A stretch of DNA of 64,000 bases from an uncultured Oribacterium sp. (GCA_946413525.1 CAMKKZ010000007.1:92056-156055); one strand, 5' to 3'; counted from the stretch's first letter, positions 8,743 through 17,416 are shown. The notes: a model not told the origin generated them from the sequence alone. Program-made: numbers and translations.

Positions 8743-9186
8743 CTATCCAGGCAGCAGGTCAAACTCCTTCCTTTTCACGACAGTGTCACAGTAGATGCAG
8801 CGGTACATCCTTTTTTCCCGGTTCGATATTTGAAAAATGTGGGGCAGCTCCTGTTCCGTAGAGGTAATGCACCGGGGGTTCCTGCATTTCAATACATTTT
8901 CAAGGGTTTCCGGCGGCTCCAGATTTTCCTTCCTGACCAGTTTCCCGTCCCTTATATAATTCACGGTAATCCCGGGGTCTATATATCCAAGCACATCCAG
9001 GTCCAGGTCTATGGTCTCGGAAATCTTGACAATATCCTTCCTCCCCATTTTGCCGGAAGAACAGTTCTGGATCAAAGCCACCTGGCTCTGCAGCTTTCCG
9101 AGGCCAAGGTATCTGTAAACAAGCATGCTCCTCCCCGCCTTAATGTGGTCAAGCACGATCCCGTTTTCAATGCCGTCTATATTCAT
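8743..9186 (-). CDS. pyrI: aspartate carbamoyltransferase regulatory subunit
   Basis: A 147-residue PyrI, which binds nucleotide effectors and zinc and joins with PyrB in the allosteric ATCase complex. The N-terminal domain (IDGIENGIVLDHIKAG) binds nucleotides. The C-terminal zinc domain has the four ligands CRNPRC and CIYC near residues 108-140. The start at 9186 was chosen over the longer frame to 9324 because family members start at this MNIDGIENG and the longer part overlaps the end of pyrB. The gap to pyrB is 19 bases, so the two are co-translated from one transcript. Confidence 0.95.
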   Translation of the reverse strand: MNIDGIENGIVLDHIKAGRSMLVYRYLGLGKLQSQVALIQNCSSGKMGRKDIVKISETIDLDLDVLGYIDPGITVNYIRDGKLVRKENLEPPETLENVLKCRNPRCITSTEQELPHIFQISNREKRMYRCIYCDTVVKRKEFDLLPG

Positions 9187-9205
9187 GAAATTCAACCTCC
9201 CCTCT

Positions 9206-10135
9206 TCATCCTTTATCCAGCCCGAGCAGGAAAAGGATAAGGGCCATGCGCATCTGCTTGCCACACAGGGTTTGATAAAAATACTTTGCCCTTGGATCCT
9301 TGTCCACCTGCACGGAAATCTCATTCACCCTTGGAAGCGGGTGGAGAATGGCCAGGTCCTCACGGGATTTCAGCAGCTTTTCAGGAGTCAGGATATAGCT
9401 GTCCTTCAGCCGCAGATAATCCTCCTCATTGAAAAACCTTTCCTTTTGCACCCTGGTCATATACAGAATATCCAGATCGGGAATAGCCTCCTCAAGGGAG
9501 TTCACCTCCTGATAGAGGACCCCCGACTTCTCCAGTTTTTCGAGCTCATAAAACGGCAGCCTGAGTTCCTCCGGGGAAATCAGCACGTATCGGTTTCCCG
9601 GGTAACGCAGCATGGCATCGATCAGGGAATGGACGGTCCGACCGAATTTCAGGTCACCGCATAAGCCCAGTGTCAATCCTTCCAGCCTCCCCCTTGTGCG
9701 CCGTATGGTAAGGAGATCCGCCAGCGTCTGGGTAGGGTGAAAATGTCCGCCGTCCCCCGCGTTGATAAAAGGGACAGAGGCATTCTGAACAGCCACTACC
9801 GGGGCGCCTTCCTTGGGATGCCGCATCACGATAATGTCGGCATAGTTCGATACGACGCGAATTGTATCCGCTACTGATTCACCCTTGGCAGCCGAGGAGG
9901 AATCCGCTCCGGCAAATCCCAGCACCTGCCCCCCCAGTTCCAGCATGGCGGCCTCAAAGGAAAGCCTTGTCCTCGTGGATGGCTCGTAAAACAATACAGC
10001 CAGCTTCCGATGGGCGCAGCATTCCTGAAATTTGCCGGGATCCGCCTCAATAGCATCCGCAAGCTCCATCAGATGGTTAATCTCATCCACTGAAAGATCC
10101 AATATATTGACAACAGAACGAATCTCCTTCCCCAT
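9206..10135 (-). CDS. pyrB: aspartate carbamoyltransferase catalytic subunit
   Basis: A 309-residue enzyme that condenses carbamoyl phosphate with aspartate, the committed pyrimidine step. The carbamoyl-phosphate motif STRTR is at residues 53-57, and the aspartate-side HPLPR motif is near residue 265. Length and motifs fit class B ATCase with a separate PyrI, which follows directly. The ATG at 10135 has a GGAGGGAAA site. Two copies of the dispersed two-stem element fill the gap to pyrE. Confidence 0.96.
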   Translation of the reverse strand: MGKEIRSVVNILDLSVDEINHLMELADAIEADPGKFQECCAHRKLAVLFYEPSTRTRLSFEAAMLELGGQVLGFAGADSSSAAKGESVADTIRVVSNYADIIVMRHPKEGAPVVAVQNASVPFINAGDGGHFHPTQTLADLLTIRRTRGRLEGLTLGLCGDLKFGRTVHSLIDAMLRYPGNRYVLISPEELRLPFYELEKLEKSGVLYQEVNSLEEAIPDLDILYMTRVQKERFFNEEDYLRLKDSYILTPEKLLKSREDLAILHPLPRVNEISVQVDKDPRAKYFYQTLCGKQMRMALILFLLGLDKG

Positions 10136-10146
10136 TTTCCCTCCAT

Positions 10147-10277
10147 ATCAAATTGGTTTTTGACCATTCTGATTCCGTGACAAAGCGATACGGCATCGTA
10201 TCTTAATTAAAGTTATTCAAATGGTTTTTTGCCATTTTAATTGCCGACAAACGGTTGTTGCAGCGAAAGCTATACGG
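10147..10277 (-). promoter_or_regulatory. two copies of the dispersed two-stem element before pyrB
   Basis: Copy 1 (10147-10202) has a stem-loop next to the pyrB start (ATCARAWTGG type arms, 10147-10173) and a second stem GATACG-GCAT-CGTATC (10187-10202). Copy 2 (10216-10277) has AAATGG/CCATTT around an A-rich loop and runs into the pyrE stop codon. In the sense of the genes both read TTTGTCGGCAATTAAAATGG-like sequence before the hairpin. They are oriented with transcription towards pyrB. Confidence 0.75.
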
Positions 10278-11007
10278 CCCCGATCCATGACTGATCCGAA
10301 GGATTGTCCCGAAAATGAAGAAGCCTCTCCACGTCCTCCGGGCGGATATAACCCTCTTCCGCAGCCACCTTTGCCAGGGTGTCAAGGTCGCAGAGGCTAT
10401 GGTTTTTGACCCGGGCGGATTCCAGCCTTTCAAGCCCTTTTTTCATCCCATAGGTAAAGATGCTCACAATGCCCAGCACCTCCGCCCCGGCATCCCGCAG
10501 CGCTTCCACGCATTCCAGAACAGACCCGCCCGTTGATATCAAATCCTCTATCACAACAACCTTTTCGGATTTTTCCAGCCTCCCCTCTATACGGTTCTGC
10601 CGCCCATGATCCTTTGCCGACCCCCGGACATATCCCATGGGCAGGCCCAAAATCTCCGCGGCAATGGCCGCGTGGGGTATGCCGGCAGTTGATGTACCAA
10701 AAAGCGCCTCAGCCTCCGGATAAAGCTCCCTGACCATGCCCGCAATGGAATGTTCGATCATAGACCGGACCTCCGGGTAAGCAAGCGTAAGACGATTGTC
10801 GCAATATATCGGCGAAAGGATGCCCGAAGCCCAGGTGAATGGTTCATCAGGCCTTAAAAATACCGCTCGTATGGAAAGCAGCCCTTTCGCTATTTCCACC
10901 CCGGTCCTTACAGTTACAGACCGATCCGATTCCTGATCAAAGGAATTACCATCACTTGTAAATGCTTTGCTTCCACCTGATTCTCCCGAAAGGGCAGACT
11001 CATTCAT
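10270..11007 (-). CDS. pyrE: orotate phosphoribosyltransferase
   Basis: About 245 residues; it transfers phosphoribosyl from PRPP to orotate. The PRPP loop VVVIEDLISTGGS is near residue 165, and the catalytic-loop region KDHGRQNRIEG, with its conserved Lys-Asp-His, is intact. There is an N-terminal extension of 30-40 residues rich in Ser/Glu before the usual start of the fold. ATG 11007 has AGAGGGAGA upstream; the alternative ATG at 11040 has only a weak site. It lies 51 bases after pyrF. Its stop codon is part of the next repeat element. Confidence 0.93.
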   Translation of the reverse strand: MNESALSGESGGSKAFTSDGNSFDQESDRSVTVRTGVEIAKGLLSIRAVFLRPDEPFTWASGILSPIYCDNRLTLAYPEVRSMIEHSIAGMVRELYPEAEALFGTSTAGIPHAAIAAEILGLPMGYVRGSAKDHGRQNRIEGRLEKSEKVVVIEDLISTGGSVLECVEALRDAGAEVLGIVSIFTYGMKKGLERLESARVKNHSLCDLDTLAKVAAEEGYIRPEDVERLLHFRDNPSDQSWIGAV

Positions 11008-11058
11008 AATAGCTTTTTCTCCCTCTTTTCTATCCATCATGACATTCCCAATAAATGT

Positions 11059-11763
11059 TCAATCAACGAAATCACGAACTGCCCGGTCATAGGCCGCGAC
11101 CGGATCTTTAGACGCGGTAATGGAACGCCCCACCACAATATAATCTGAGCCCAGCTCCTTTGCCCTGGCCGGAGTTGTGACCCTTGCCTGGTCATCCCGT
11201 CCATCCTCTGAGAAACGTATGCCCGGTGTGATGGTCAGAAAATCCTTTCCGCATTCCCGGTGCACCTTTTCCGCCTCCAAAGGCGAACAGACAACCCCGT
11301 CCAGTCCTGCTTCGCAGGCGTTTTTGGCAAACGCGGCCGCCGCGTCCCCAAGAGGCATGTCCACCAGCATTTCCTTTTTTAACTTTTCCTCGCTTATAGA
11401 AGTCAGAACAGTAACCGCGATCAGAAGCGGCCTCGTTCCATCCTCCCTGATCAGGCCCTCCCGCGCGGCCCGCATCATTTCCTTTGTTCCCGCAGCGTGA
11501 ACATTCGCCATGTCCACCCCCAGAGAACTCAGGGAGCGCATGCCGCCCTTTACCGTGTTCGGGATATCATGAAGCTTCAAATCCAGAAAAACAGGAAGTC
11601 CGCGCCTTTTCAGCTCGCGTACGATTTCGGGACCTTCGGCATAAAACAGCTCCATTCCCACCTTCACAAAAGGCTTCCTCTCCGCCCGCGTGAATTTATC
11701 CAAAAAATGGAAGCATTCCTCTCCCGAAGGAAAATCCAAAGCAATGATTACGTCCTTTCCCAT
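11059..11763 (-). CDS. pyrF: orotidine 5'-phosphate decarboxylase
   Basis: A 234-residue decarboxylase that makes UMP from OMP. The family motifs are intact: ALDFPS at the start, DLKLHDIPNTV carrying the catalytic Lys and Asp residues near 65, TPGIRF near 180 and VVGRSI near 212. The start at 11763 (MGKDVIIALDF) was chosen because GGGGAGAAG precedes it; a longer frame to 11799 runs into the upstream hairpin. A two-stem element lies just upstream. Confidence 0.96.
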   Translation of the reverse strand: MGKDVIIALDFPSGEECFHFLDKFTRAERKPFVKVGMELFYAEGPEIVRELKRRGLPVFLDLKLHDIPNTVKGGMRSLSSLGVDMANVHAAGTKEMMRAAREGLIREDGTRPLLIAVTVLTSISEEKLKKEMLVDMPLGDAAAAFAKNACEAGLDGVVCSPLEAEKVHRECGKDFLTITPGIRFSEDGRDDQARVTTPARAKELGSDYIVVGRSITASKDPVAAYDRAVRDFVD

Positions 11764-11780
11764 ATCATCTTCTCCCCTAT

Positions 11781-11875
11781 CAGAGTGGGTTTTGGCCACT
11801 CTGAGTTCATGACAAACCGATGCGGCATCGCATCAGCAAGGCTCCTTATAGAATGGGCTTTGGTTACTATTCAGT
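11781..11875 (-). promoter_or_regulatory. dispersed two-stem element before pyrF (one full, one partial copy)
   Basis: This is the clearest copy. Stem 1: CAGAGTGG pairs with CCACTCTG (11781-11803) around an A/C-rich loop. Stem 2: GATGCG-GCAT-CGCATC (11819-11834). Relative to the copy before pyrB (GATACG..CGTATC) stem 2 shows a paired change with the same loop. A half copy (GAATGGGCTT.., 11849-11875) follows on the far side. Confidence 0.8.
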
Positions 11876-11877
11876 TA

Positions 11878-12032
11878 GCACCTCGCGCTTGCCGCGAGGT
11901 GCGTATGAAAGCGTAGAAAAGCGCGCCTCGGGCGTACTCGGAATGCGCAAGCGCCACGCCCGAGGCGTAACTGTTCAGCTTGACTGAACAGTCACGGGCT
12001 TTGCCTGCTCCCGTGTCTTTGCGCTTTACATA
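11878..12032. repeat. closed multi-branched palindromic element between pyrF and pyrD
   Basis: GCACCTCGCG (11878-11887) pairs with CGCGAGGTGC (11893-11902). TATGAAAGCG (11904-11913) can close with CGCTTTACATA (12022-12032), reaching over the pyrD stop codon. Inside are CGCCTCGGGCGT/ACGCCCGAGGCG (11924-11935, 11956-11967), CTGTTCAG/CTGAACAG (11971-11991) and CACGGG/CCCGTG (11993-12015). Part of it is similar to 6468-6510. Confidence 0.75.
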
Positions 12033-13003
12033 ATGCCAATGATCTCTCGCAGACTTCGAATGCCCAGTTCCTCACATTTCCGGGGGAGATCCATGATGAT
12101 GTCCCTGCAGGCAAAGGGGTTCCTCAGGTTTGCAGCCCCAATCTGGACGGCACTGGCACCGGCCATCATCATTTCGATAACGTCCTCCGAGCTGCTAATG
12201 CCGCCCATCCCGATCACAGGCACATCCACCGCCCTGGAAACCTGCCACACCATTCTGAGCGCCACGGGGAAAACAGCCGGGCCCGAAAGGCCGCCCGTTA
12301 CGTTTTCAAGAACGGGTATCCTTTTCCTTAAGTCAATACGCATTCCCAGAAGGGTGTTGATAAGGCTGATGCCATCCGCGCCCGCATCCTCGGCAGCCCT
12401 GGCCATTTCACAGATATCCGTCACATTCGGGCTGAGCTTCACATAGACCGGCTTGGAGCAGGCCTTCCTGACTTCCCTGGTCACGAGAGAGATGTTGGAC
12501 GCGCTGGTACCGAAAGCCATGCCGCCTCCACGGACATTAGGACAGGAAACATTCAGCTCGAGGATGCCGACGTTCGGCGCAGCATCCATCTTCACCGCCA
12601 CGGCAACATACTCTTCTACGGAAAAGCCGGATATATTTGCTATGACCGGCTTTTTATAATGTAAATAAAGCTCAGGAAGTTCCTCTGAAACGACCCTGTC
12701 TATCCCCGGGTTCTGAAGCCCTACTGAATTAAGCATCCCCGCTTCGCATTCAGCGATCCTGGGCAGAGGATTTCCGCCTCGTTCTTCCAGGGTAGTTCCC
12801 TTCACGGCGATAGAGCCCAGGATGTCAAGGTCATAGAGATCCCAGTATTCCCTCCCGTAGCCGAAAGTTCCTGATGCAGGTATGACCGGGTTGGAAAGAA
12901 GCAAGCCGGACAGGCTGGTGGAGATATCCACGGAACGAGCTTCCTCGCCTCCATTGGCGTTCCCGCCCTCCCTCCCGGGCATCGTGGTGGAAATGTCTAC
13001 CAT
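12026..13003 (-). CDS. pyrD: dihydroorotate dehydrogenase, class 1B catalytic subunit
   Basis: A 325-residue FMN enzyme that oxidises dihydroorotate and passes electrons through PyrK to NAD. The core begins at SLSGLLLSNPVIPASGTFG; NVSCPNVRGGG holds the catalytic Cys of class 1 enzymes; MGGISSSEDVIEMMMAGAS is the phosphate-binding end of the FMN barrel. A short Gly/Glu-rich N-terminal extension (about 35 residues) precedes it. The ATG at 13003 has AAAGGAGGA upstream and overlaps the pyrK stop (ATGGTAG), so translation is coupled. Confidence 0.95.
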   Translation of the reverse strand: MVDISTTMPGREGGNANGGEEARSVDISTSLSGLLLSNPVIPASGTFGYGREYWDLYDLDILGSIAVKGTTLEERGGNPLPRIAECEAGMLNSVGLQNPGIDRVVSEELPELYLHYKKPVIANISGFSVEEYVAVAVKMDAAPNVGILELNVSCPNVRGGGMAFGTSASNISLVTREVRKACSKPVYVKLSPNVTDICEMARAAEDAGADGISLINTLLGMRIDLRKRIPVLENVTGGLSGPAVFPVALRMVWQVSRAVDVPVIGMGGISSSEDVIEMMMAGASAVQIGAANLRNPFACRDIIMDLPRKCEELGIRSLREIIGIM

Positions 13004-13719
13004 AACAAATCCTCCTTTTGAAAGACGGGACCCTCCTTGCATATCCGGCGAAAGCCCTGACGCGTCTCTAGGCTGCAGCCCATGCACGCGCCAAAGCCAC
13101 AGCCCATCCGCGCCTCCAGGCTGAACATTCCATCACCGGACTTTTTATACAAAACCCTCATCATGGCCTCGGGTCCACAGCACACGGCATAGCCCCCCTC
13201 CTCGAAAAAATCCGTCGCAAAGCCTTTTTGTCCAAAGCTGCCATCAACGGTGGCCACCGTGACCGGGATATTCAAATTCCGGAATTCCTTTTCCAGGAAT
13301 ACTTCTCCCGCATTGTTAAACCCAAGTACCGCTGCGGGTTTTTTCCCTTCAAGAAGAAGGCGTTTGCAGAGGCCATACAAAGGAGCCACGCCAGCCCCAC
13401 CGCCAATCAGCGCGCAGGATTCCGGGATCCGGGAGAGATCAAAACCATTTCCAAGACCGCTGATGACGGAAAGCTCATCACCCTTTTGCAAATGGCTCAT
13501 TTTTTCAGTTCCCTTGCCCACGATTTTATATATGATACGAATCCAGCCCTCCCCGTAATCACACACGGAAAAAGGGCGGCGGAGGAAGCTGCCCGGGAGA
13601 AGAATATTTATAAACTGGCCCGGTCGGCTGACTGCGGCACTGTCGCCCGAGAGCTCCATCCCGAAGGTTTTGTCCGCAATCTGACAATTTTCCGTAATTT
13701 TGTATATGCTCTCCTTCAC
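12997..13719 (-). CDS. pyrK: dihydroorotate dehydrogenase electron transfer subunit
   Basis: A 240-residue FAD and [2Fe-2S] subunit that links PyrD to NAD. The N-terminal flavin domain is followed by the NAD domain (SCALIGGGAGVAPLYGL near 105). The C-terminal iron-sulfur motif is complete: CGFGACMGC with a further Cys in RRICKEG. Length and order are normal. It overlaps pyrD by seven bases. Three tandem copies of the two-stem element separate it from pyrC. Confidence 0.96.
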   Translation of the reverse strand: MKESIYKITENCQIADKTFGMELSGDSAAVSRPGQFINILLPGSFLRRPFSVCDYGEGWIRIIYKIVGKGTEKMSHLQKGDELSVISGLGNGFDLSRIPESCALIGGGAGVAPLYGLCKRLLLEGKKPAAVLGFNNAGEVFLEKEFRNLNIPVTVATVDGSFGQKGFATDFFEEGGYAVCCGPEAMMRVLYKKSGDGMFSLEARMGCGFGACMGCSLETRQGFRRICKEGPVFQKEDLLW

Positions 13720-13770
13720 ATTTCATCCCCCATTGAAATTTGTTAATTATTCAACAAATCTTCACTATTT

Positions 13771-13940
13771 GAATCAGAGTGGACCTTGGTTACCCTGATT
13801 CAATTTCATACCGATGCGGAACGCGTCAGCAAGGCCACTTTATCAGAGTGGGCTTTGGCTACCCTGATTCATTTTCATACCGATGCGGCATCATGTCAGC
13901 AAGGCCCCTTTATCAGAGTGGTGGGCTTTAGCCGCTCTCA
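13771..13940 (-). promoter_or_regulatory. three tandem two-stem elements between pyrC and pyrK
   Basis: Copies at 13771-13840, 13842-13910 and 13911-13940 (the last partial, starting right after the pyrC stop). The first two each contain a stem 1 of the form ATCAGAGT/ACCCTGAT and a stem 2 beginning CCGATGCGG. They are about 71 bases apart and oriented with transcription towards pyrK. Confidence 0.8.
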
Positions 13941-15320
13941 TCATGTGACATTATGAAATGCTTGAGGGGGGAGGCTGATTCCCCTCCTTCGGTCATAAAC
14001 CTCCCGGCCGCCCACGAAGGTCTTCACCGTTTCCCCCTGCATCTCCATGCCGGAAAAAAGACTTTTCTTTGCCTTTGTATAAAAGACGGAAGGATCCGCC
14101 AGATAAATCCGGGAAAGATCCAGCACGGCAATGTCCGCGTCCGCGCCTTCCTCGATATAAAGGGGTCCCGGGAGGGAGAAAATCCTGCGGGGATTTACAG
14201 CCATCAGCTCTACCAGGCGTTCCAGGGTGATAGCCCCCTCTCCCGGGAGCGCCTGCCTTGCCCTGTCAACCCTGCTTTCACCGCAGGTCTCCGGGTTCCT
14301 CAGCACAAGATTATGATACAGGGAAGGGAAGCACGTTTCCAGCCCCGGGATGCCGAAGGCGGATCCGGCCAGACCCCTTGACTTCTCATCAAGGGAATGG
14401 GGGGCATGATCGGTAATGATGCAGTCGATCGTACCGTCCCTGATCCCTTCCAAAAGGGCCTCCCGGTCCTCCCTGCCGCGAATAGGGGGATTCATTTTCC
14501 AGCCGCCATCCTCTTCCAGATCCATATCCGTAAACATCAGGTAATGTGGCCCGGTCTCGCAGCTTACGGGAAGCCCTTCCGCTTTAGCCTCCCGGATAAT
14601 GCGGACAGATTCCTTCGTTGACACATGGCATACATGGTAACGGCTCCCGGTCTCCCTGACCAGGCTCACATCCCTCTCCACCTGCTTCCATTCCGAGGCG
14701 CTGTTAATCCCCTTTAAACCATGCCGTCTCGCGTAAAGGCCGTCATGAACGCATCCTTCGGGGGAAAGCTCTCCCTCATCCTCACAATGGGCGACGACCG
14801 GCTTCCCCAGTTTCCGCGCCATTTCCATGGCGGCACGCATGACGCCTTCTTCCTGCACGCCGGTCCCGTCATCTGAAAATCCGACTACATAAGGCGCGAT
14901 CCCCTCCATGTCGGAAAGAACTCCCCTCCCGCTCCGGTCCCTGGTAATCGTCCCATAAGGGTATACCGGGATTACAGCGCTTTCCCGGATGATCTCCAGC
15001 TCTTTCGAAAGGTCCTCCACATTGGAAGGGGGCGGATTCAGGTTCGGCATGGCGCATATCCCTGTATAGCCCCCATGGGCGGCGGCAGCGCTCCCGGAAG
15101 CGATGCTTTCCTTATACGAAAAACCGGGTTCCCGCAGATGTACATGTACATCGACAAAACCCGGAACAATATGAAACCCCTCTGCGTCAAAAACCTCTGC
15201 CCCCGAAGCCTTTTCTCCGGAAGGATCAAGAGCAATCCTCCCATCCGAAAGAAGGATGTCCCGTCTTTCAAAGCCGGAGCGGGTAAAGGCCATGCCGTTT
15301 TTTAATAAGATTTTCGTCAT
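13941..15320 (-). CDS. pyrC: dihydroorotase
   Basis: A 459-residue amidohydrolase-superfamily enzyme that closes carbamoyl aspartate to dihydroorotate. The metal motif HVHLREPGF is near residue 59, further metal ligands are in VAHCEDEG and CHVSTKES, and the catalytic Asp is in TDHAPHS near 305. These features and the length match class I dihydroorotases of Bacillota. It follows the hicB-like gene by 27 bases and is probably in one unit with it and the pyr genes below. Confidence 0.95.
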   Translation of the reverse strand: MTKILLKNGMAFTRSGFERRDILLSDGRIALDPSGEKASGAEVFDAEGFHIVPGFVDVHVHLREPGFSYKESIASGSAAAAHGGYTGICAMPNLNPPPSNVEDLSKELEIIRESAVIPVYPYGTITRDRSGRGVLSDMEGIAPYVVGFSDDGTGVQEEGVMRAAMEMARKLGKPVVAHCEDEGELSPEGCVHDGLYARRHGLKGINSASEWKQVERDVSLVRETGSRYHVCHVSTKESVRIIREAKAEGLPVSCETGPHYLMFTDMDLEEDGGWKMNPPIRGREDREALLEGIRDGTIDCIITDHAPHSLDEKSRGLAGSAFGIPGLETCFPSLYHNLVLRNPETCGESRVDRARQALPGEGAITLERLVELMAVNPRRIFSLPGPLYIEEGADADIAVLDLSRIYLADPSVFYTKAKKSLFSGMEMQGETVKTFVGGREVYDRRRGISLPPQAFHNVT

Positions 15321-15347
15321 CTGCTTCGGCCTCCTGCCCTGCCCCGG

Positions 15348-15617
15348 CTACTCATCCCACCCCTCCCGGGGCATGATCAGGGCAACCATGGTGGATTCCT
15401 GATTTTCAGTAAGGGGGATGTCCTCAAGATGGGTCTGCGCCGGGAGGTCGGAAACTTCTTCCAATTCGACAAGAATCCAATTGACGCCTGCCTCCCTCGC
15501 GGAGGACAGGGCGTCATCCCTGTCCCTCCCTTCGCCAAAGCAGCCCTCCAGGTCCGGGAAGTCCACCCTGTACCCGGAATCCTTTTTGCTGATCACAGCA
15601 GGATAATAATATGTCAC
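15348..15617 (-). CDS. HicB-like protein without a visible HicA partner
   Basis: An 89-residue protein with the HicB-type fold signature YYPAVISKKDSGYRVDFPDL followed by EGCFGEGRDRDDALSSARE, normally the antitoxin half that masks the HicA RNase. There is no C-terminal DNA-binding domain in this short form. No HicA-like frame with its dsRBD-type His was seen on either side: the gene is packed between an AraC gene (22 bases upstream) and pyrC (27 bases downstream). It may be a stand-alone HicB-like regulator. Confidence 0.8.
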   Translation of the reverse strand: MTYYYPAVISKKDSGYRVDFPDLEGCFGEGRDRDDALSSAREAGVNWILVELEEVSDLPAQTHLEDIPLTENQESTMVALIMPREGWDE

Positions 15618-15639
15618 GTATCACCTCCCGGCCGGAGGA

Positions 15640-17067
15640 TCACTCCAGCCCCTTCCTGTATTTATGCGGCGTCATGCCCGTGTATGTGCTGAATATCTTG
15701 ATGAAATTCCCTATGTTATGAAAGCCACAGGCCTCCGCTATGTCGTAAATCCTTCCATTGTTCCCACAAAGCATCTCCCTTGCCCTGTCAACCCGGTAAC
15801 GATTAATATATTCAAGCGGCGGTATCCCGACATAATTCCCAAAAAGCCGGATGAAGTACTGTTCGTTCAGGTTTGTCAGCTTTGCAAGGTCACGTATGTA
15901 GATCTTGTTGCGGTAATTGTCCTGTATATATTCCACCGCGTCCTTGATAATCTTGATCTGCTTCTCTTCCTCCCCGCTGTCCGCGGAAATCCTGCCGCAG
16001 GATTCCATCAACGCGATAATCTTCAAAAGCTCCGCTTTGATAAGTATCCGGGGGGCGGCCCCGGAGACCGTATATTTCTTACTTCCAGGTATTGAATCCC
16101 CTTTTGAGCCCAGTCCGTGGAAGCGTTTTACAAGGCTGCGGAAAGCCTCCAATATCTCCATATATCCTATATCTGAAACAGAAAGGCAGGGGCTGAAACG
16201 CAGCCTTTGTTCAAGGAGGGGCAAAATCAAATCCCTTTCCCCTTCATCCTGCAGGTAGGACCGCAGCATTCTGTAATCAAAGCAGACCGAATATTCCAGC
16301 CCCACATCAGACAGCGAATCAATCCTGTGAAGATCGCCAGGGTTCAAAAAGTAAAAGCACTCCTCGGCAATGTCAATCTGACGGAGATTCAGGGTCAGCC
16401 GCCATTGGCCTTGACTGAAATAAAGTATTTCCGCGTATTCATGCCAGTCCAGCCTCACATGGAAGCCTTTTCCTTCAGAAGTGCTGCCTTTGGATTCATA
16501 CATCCTGCAGGAAAACGCCTCCGTTCCCTTTTCCCCGTCAGGCTCGGAGGCATATCCCAGAAGGGAGGAAAGCGCGTCGTCCGACGCCTGCTTCATGCGC
16601 TTTTTTCTTTTATTCTTTCCTTCCCGCGCGTTTTCATTCTTTGTCCCGGCATCTGTCCTGCCATCTGTCCCATCATCTTCGGAAACCGGCTCGCCGACCT
16701 CGGAAAAAGGCTCCCCGCCATCTCCGAAAAGGGCTGCCCCATTCTCTTTTATCAGAGCAGGTAATGCCGCCCCGCCGTCTGGTGAAGGAGCCGTTTTTCC
16801 CTCTTCGGAAAGATTCCCTTTGCTATCCCCGGAAAAAGTCATCCCGGAACCACTTCCCGTTCCTGGCTTCCGTCTGGATCGGACCGCCCCGGAAGCAGAA
16901 CGTCTGGATGACCTTTGTACGGCATTCAGCCGACTTCCCGGCTTTTCAGTATCTGTTGTCTCCAATGGAGAAGCCTCCGGGGAAGAAGCCCCTCCCTCAG
17001 GGGAGCCTGCCTTTCCGCCTCCCCCGTAGGCTCCAGGTTCCGCCTCATAAACGGATTTCCGTCCCAT
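15640..17067 (-). CDS. AraC-family transcriptional regulator with long disordered N-terminus
   Basis: About 475 residues. The C-terminal 100 residues form a typical double helix-turn-helix (IKDAVEYIQDNYRNKIYIRDLA, then FIRLFGNYVGIPPLEYI and NIGNFIKIFSTYTGMTPHKYR). The middle, from HVRLDWHEYAEILYFSQGQ on, is a cupin-like effector domain. The first 180 residues are Gly/Ser/Glu/Lys-rich low complexity, unusual for this family. ATG 17067 is preferred (GGGAAGGGT upstream); a GTG at 17130 lies inside a two-stem element. The target is unknown; the position upstream of the hicB-like and pyr genes is suggestive only. Confidence 0.85.
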   Translation of the reverse strand: MGRKSVYEAEPGAYGGGGKAGSPEGGASSPEASPLETTDTEKPGSRLNAVQRSSRRSASGAVRSRRKPGTGSGSGMTFSGDSKGNLSEEGKTAPSPDGGAALPALIKENGAALFGDGGEPFSEVGEPVSEDDGTDGRTDAGTKNENAREGKNKRKKRMKQASDDALSSLLGYASEPDGEKGTEAFSCRMYESKGSTSEGKGFHVRLDWHEYAEILYFSQGQWRLTLNLRQIDIAEECFYFLNPGDLHRIDSLSDVGLEYSVCFDYRMLRSYLQDEGERDLILPLLEQRLRFSPCLSVSDIGYMEILEAFRSLVKRFHGLGSKGDSIPGSKKYTVSGAAPRILIKAELLKIIALMESCGRISADSGEEEKQIKIIKDAVEYIQDNYRNKIYIRDLAKLTNLNEQYFIRLFGNYVGIPPLEYINRYRVDRAREMLCGNNGRIYDIAEACGFHNIGNFIKIFSTYTGMTPHKYRKGLE

Positions 17068-17110
17068 ACCCTTCCCTTTCTTTTTCAACCCCGCCTGCCG
17101 CCCCTCCTTT

Positions 17111-17172
17111 ATGAGAGTGGGTTTTCTCACCCTGATTCCATGTCATACCGGACTGCTTACGGCGCAAGTCGG
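17111..17172 (-). promoter_or_regulatory. two-stem element upstream of the AraC gene
   Basis: ATGAGAGTGGG and CACCCTGAT arms around TTTTCT (17111-17136), then CATGTCATACCGG and a second imperfect stem ending GTCGGCTCCTT. It matches the pyrF copy in order and spacing and is oriented with the AraC gene. Stem 1 is weaker here. Confidence 0.65.
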
Positions 17173-17237
17173 CTCCTTAAGAAAGGAAAAACGGCTTGCT
17201 AATCATAACATATTTTTTTGTCTTCTTTCAAGACGGC

Positions 17238-17267
17238 TTGCCATGCTTTTTTATTCTGGTTTATAAT
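17238..17267 (+). promoter_or_regulatory. sigma-A type promoter, probably for coaX
   Basis: TTGCCA (17238-17243), an 18-base spacer and a perfect TATAAT (17262-17267), 150 bases before coaX. Confidence 0.8.
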
Positions 17268-17416
17268 ACATTTATGCCCACTCCATTGGCAAGCTGCCCT
17301 GCCGGAAACCGGTTTGCTCCGATAATGCTTCGCTATGTAAAAACTCAGAGTAAAAAACACTTTGACAGATGAGCATATTGAACATATGGCTGACTATGAT
17401 GAAAAGAGGTTTCCTT

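Noticed and set aside
10147..10277. PyrR-binding attenuator of the pyr genes
   Set aside because: No terminator/antiterminator pair with U-run, and the same element occurs before unrelated genes.
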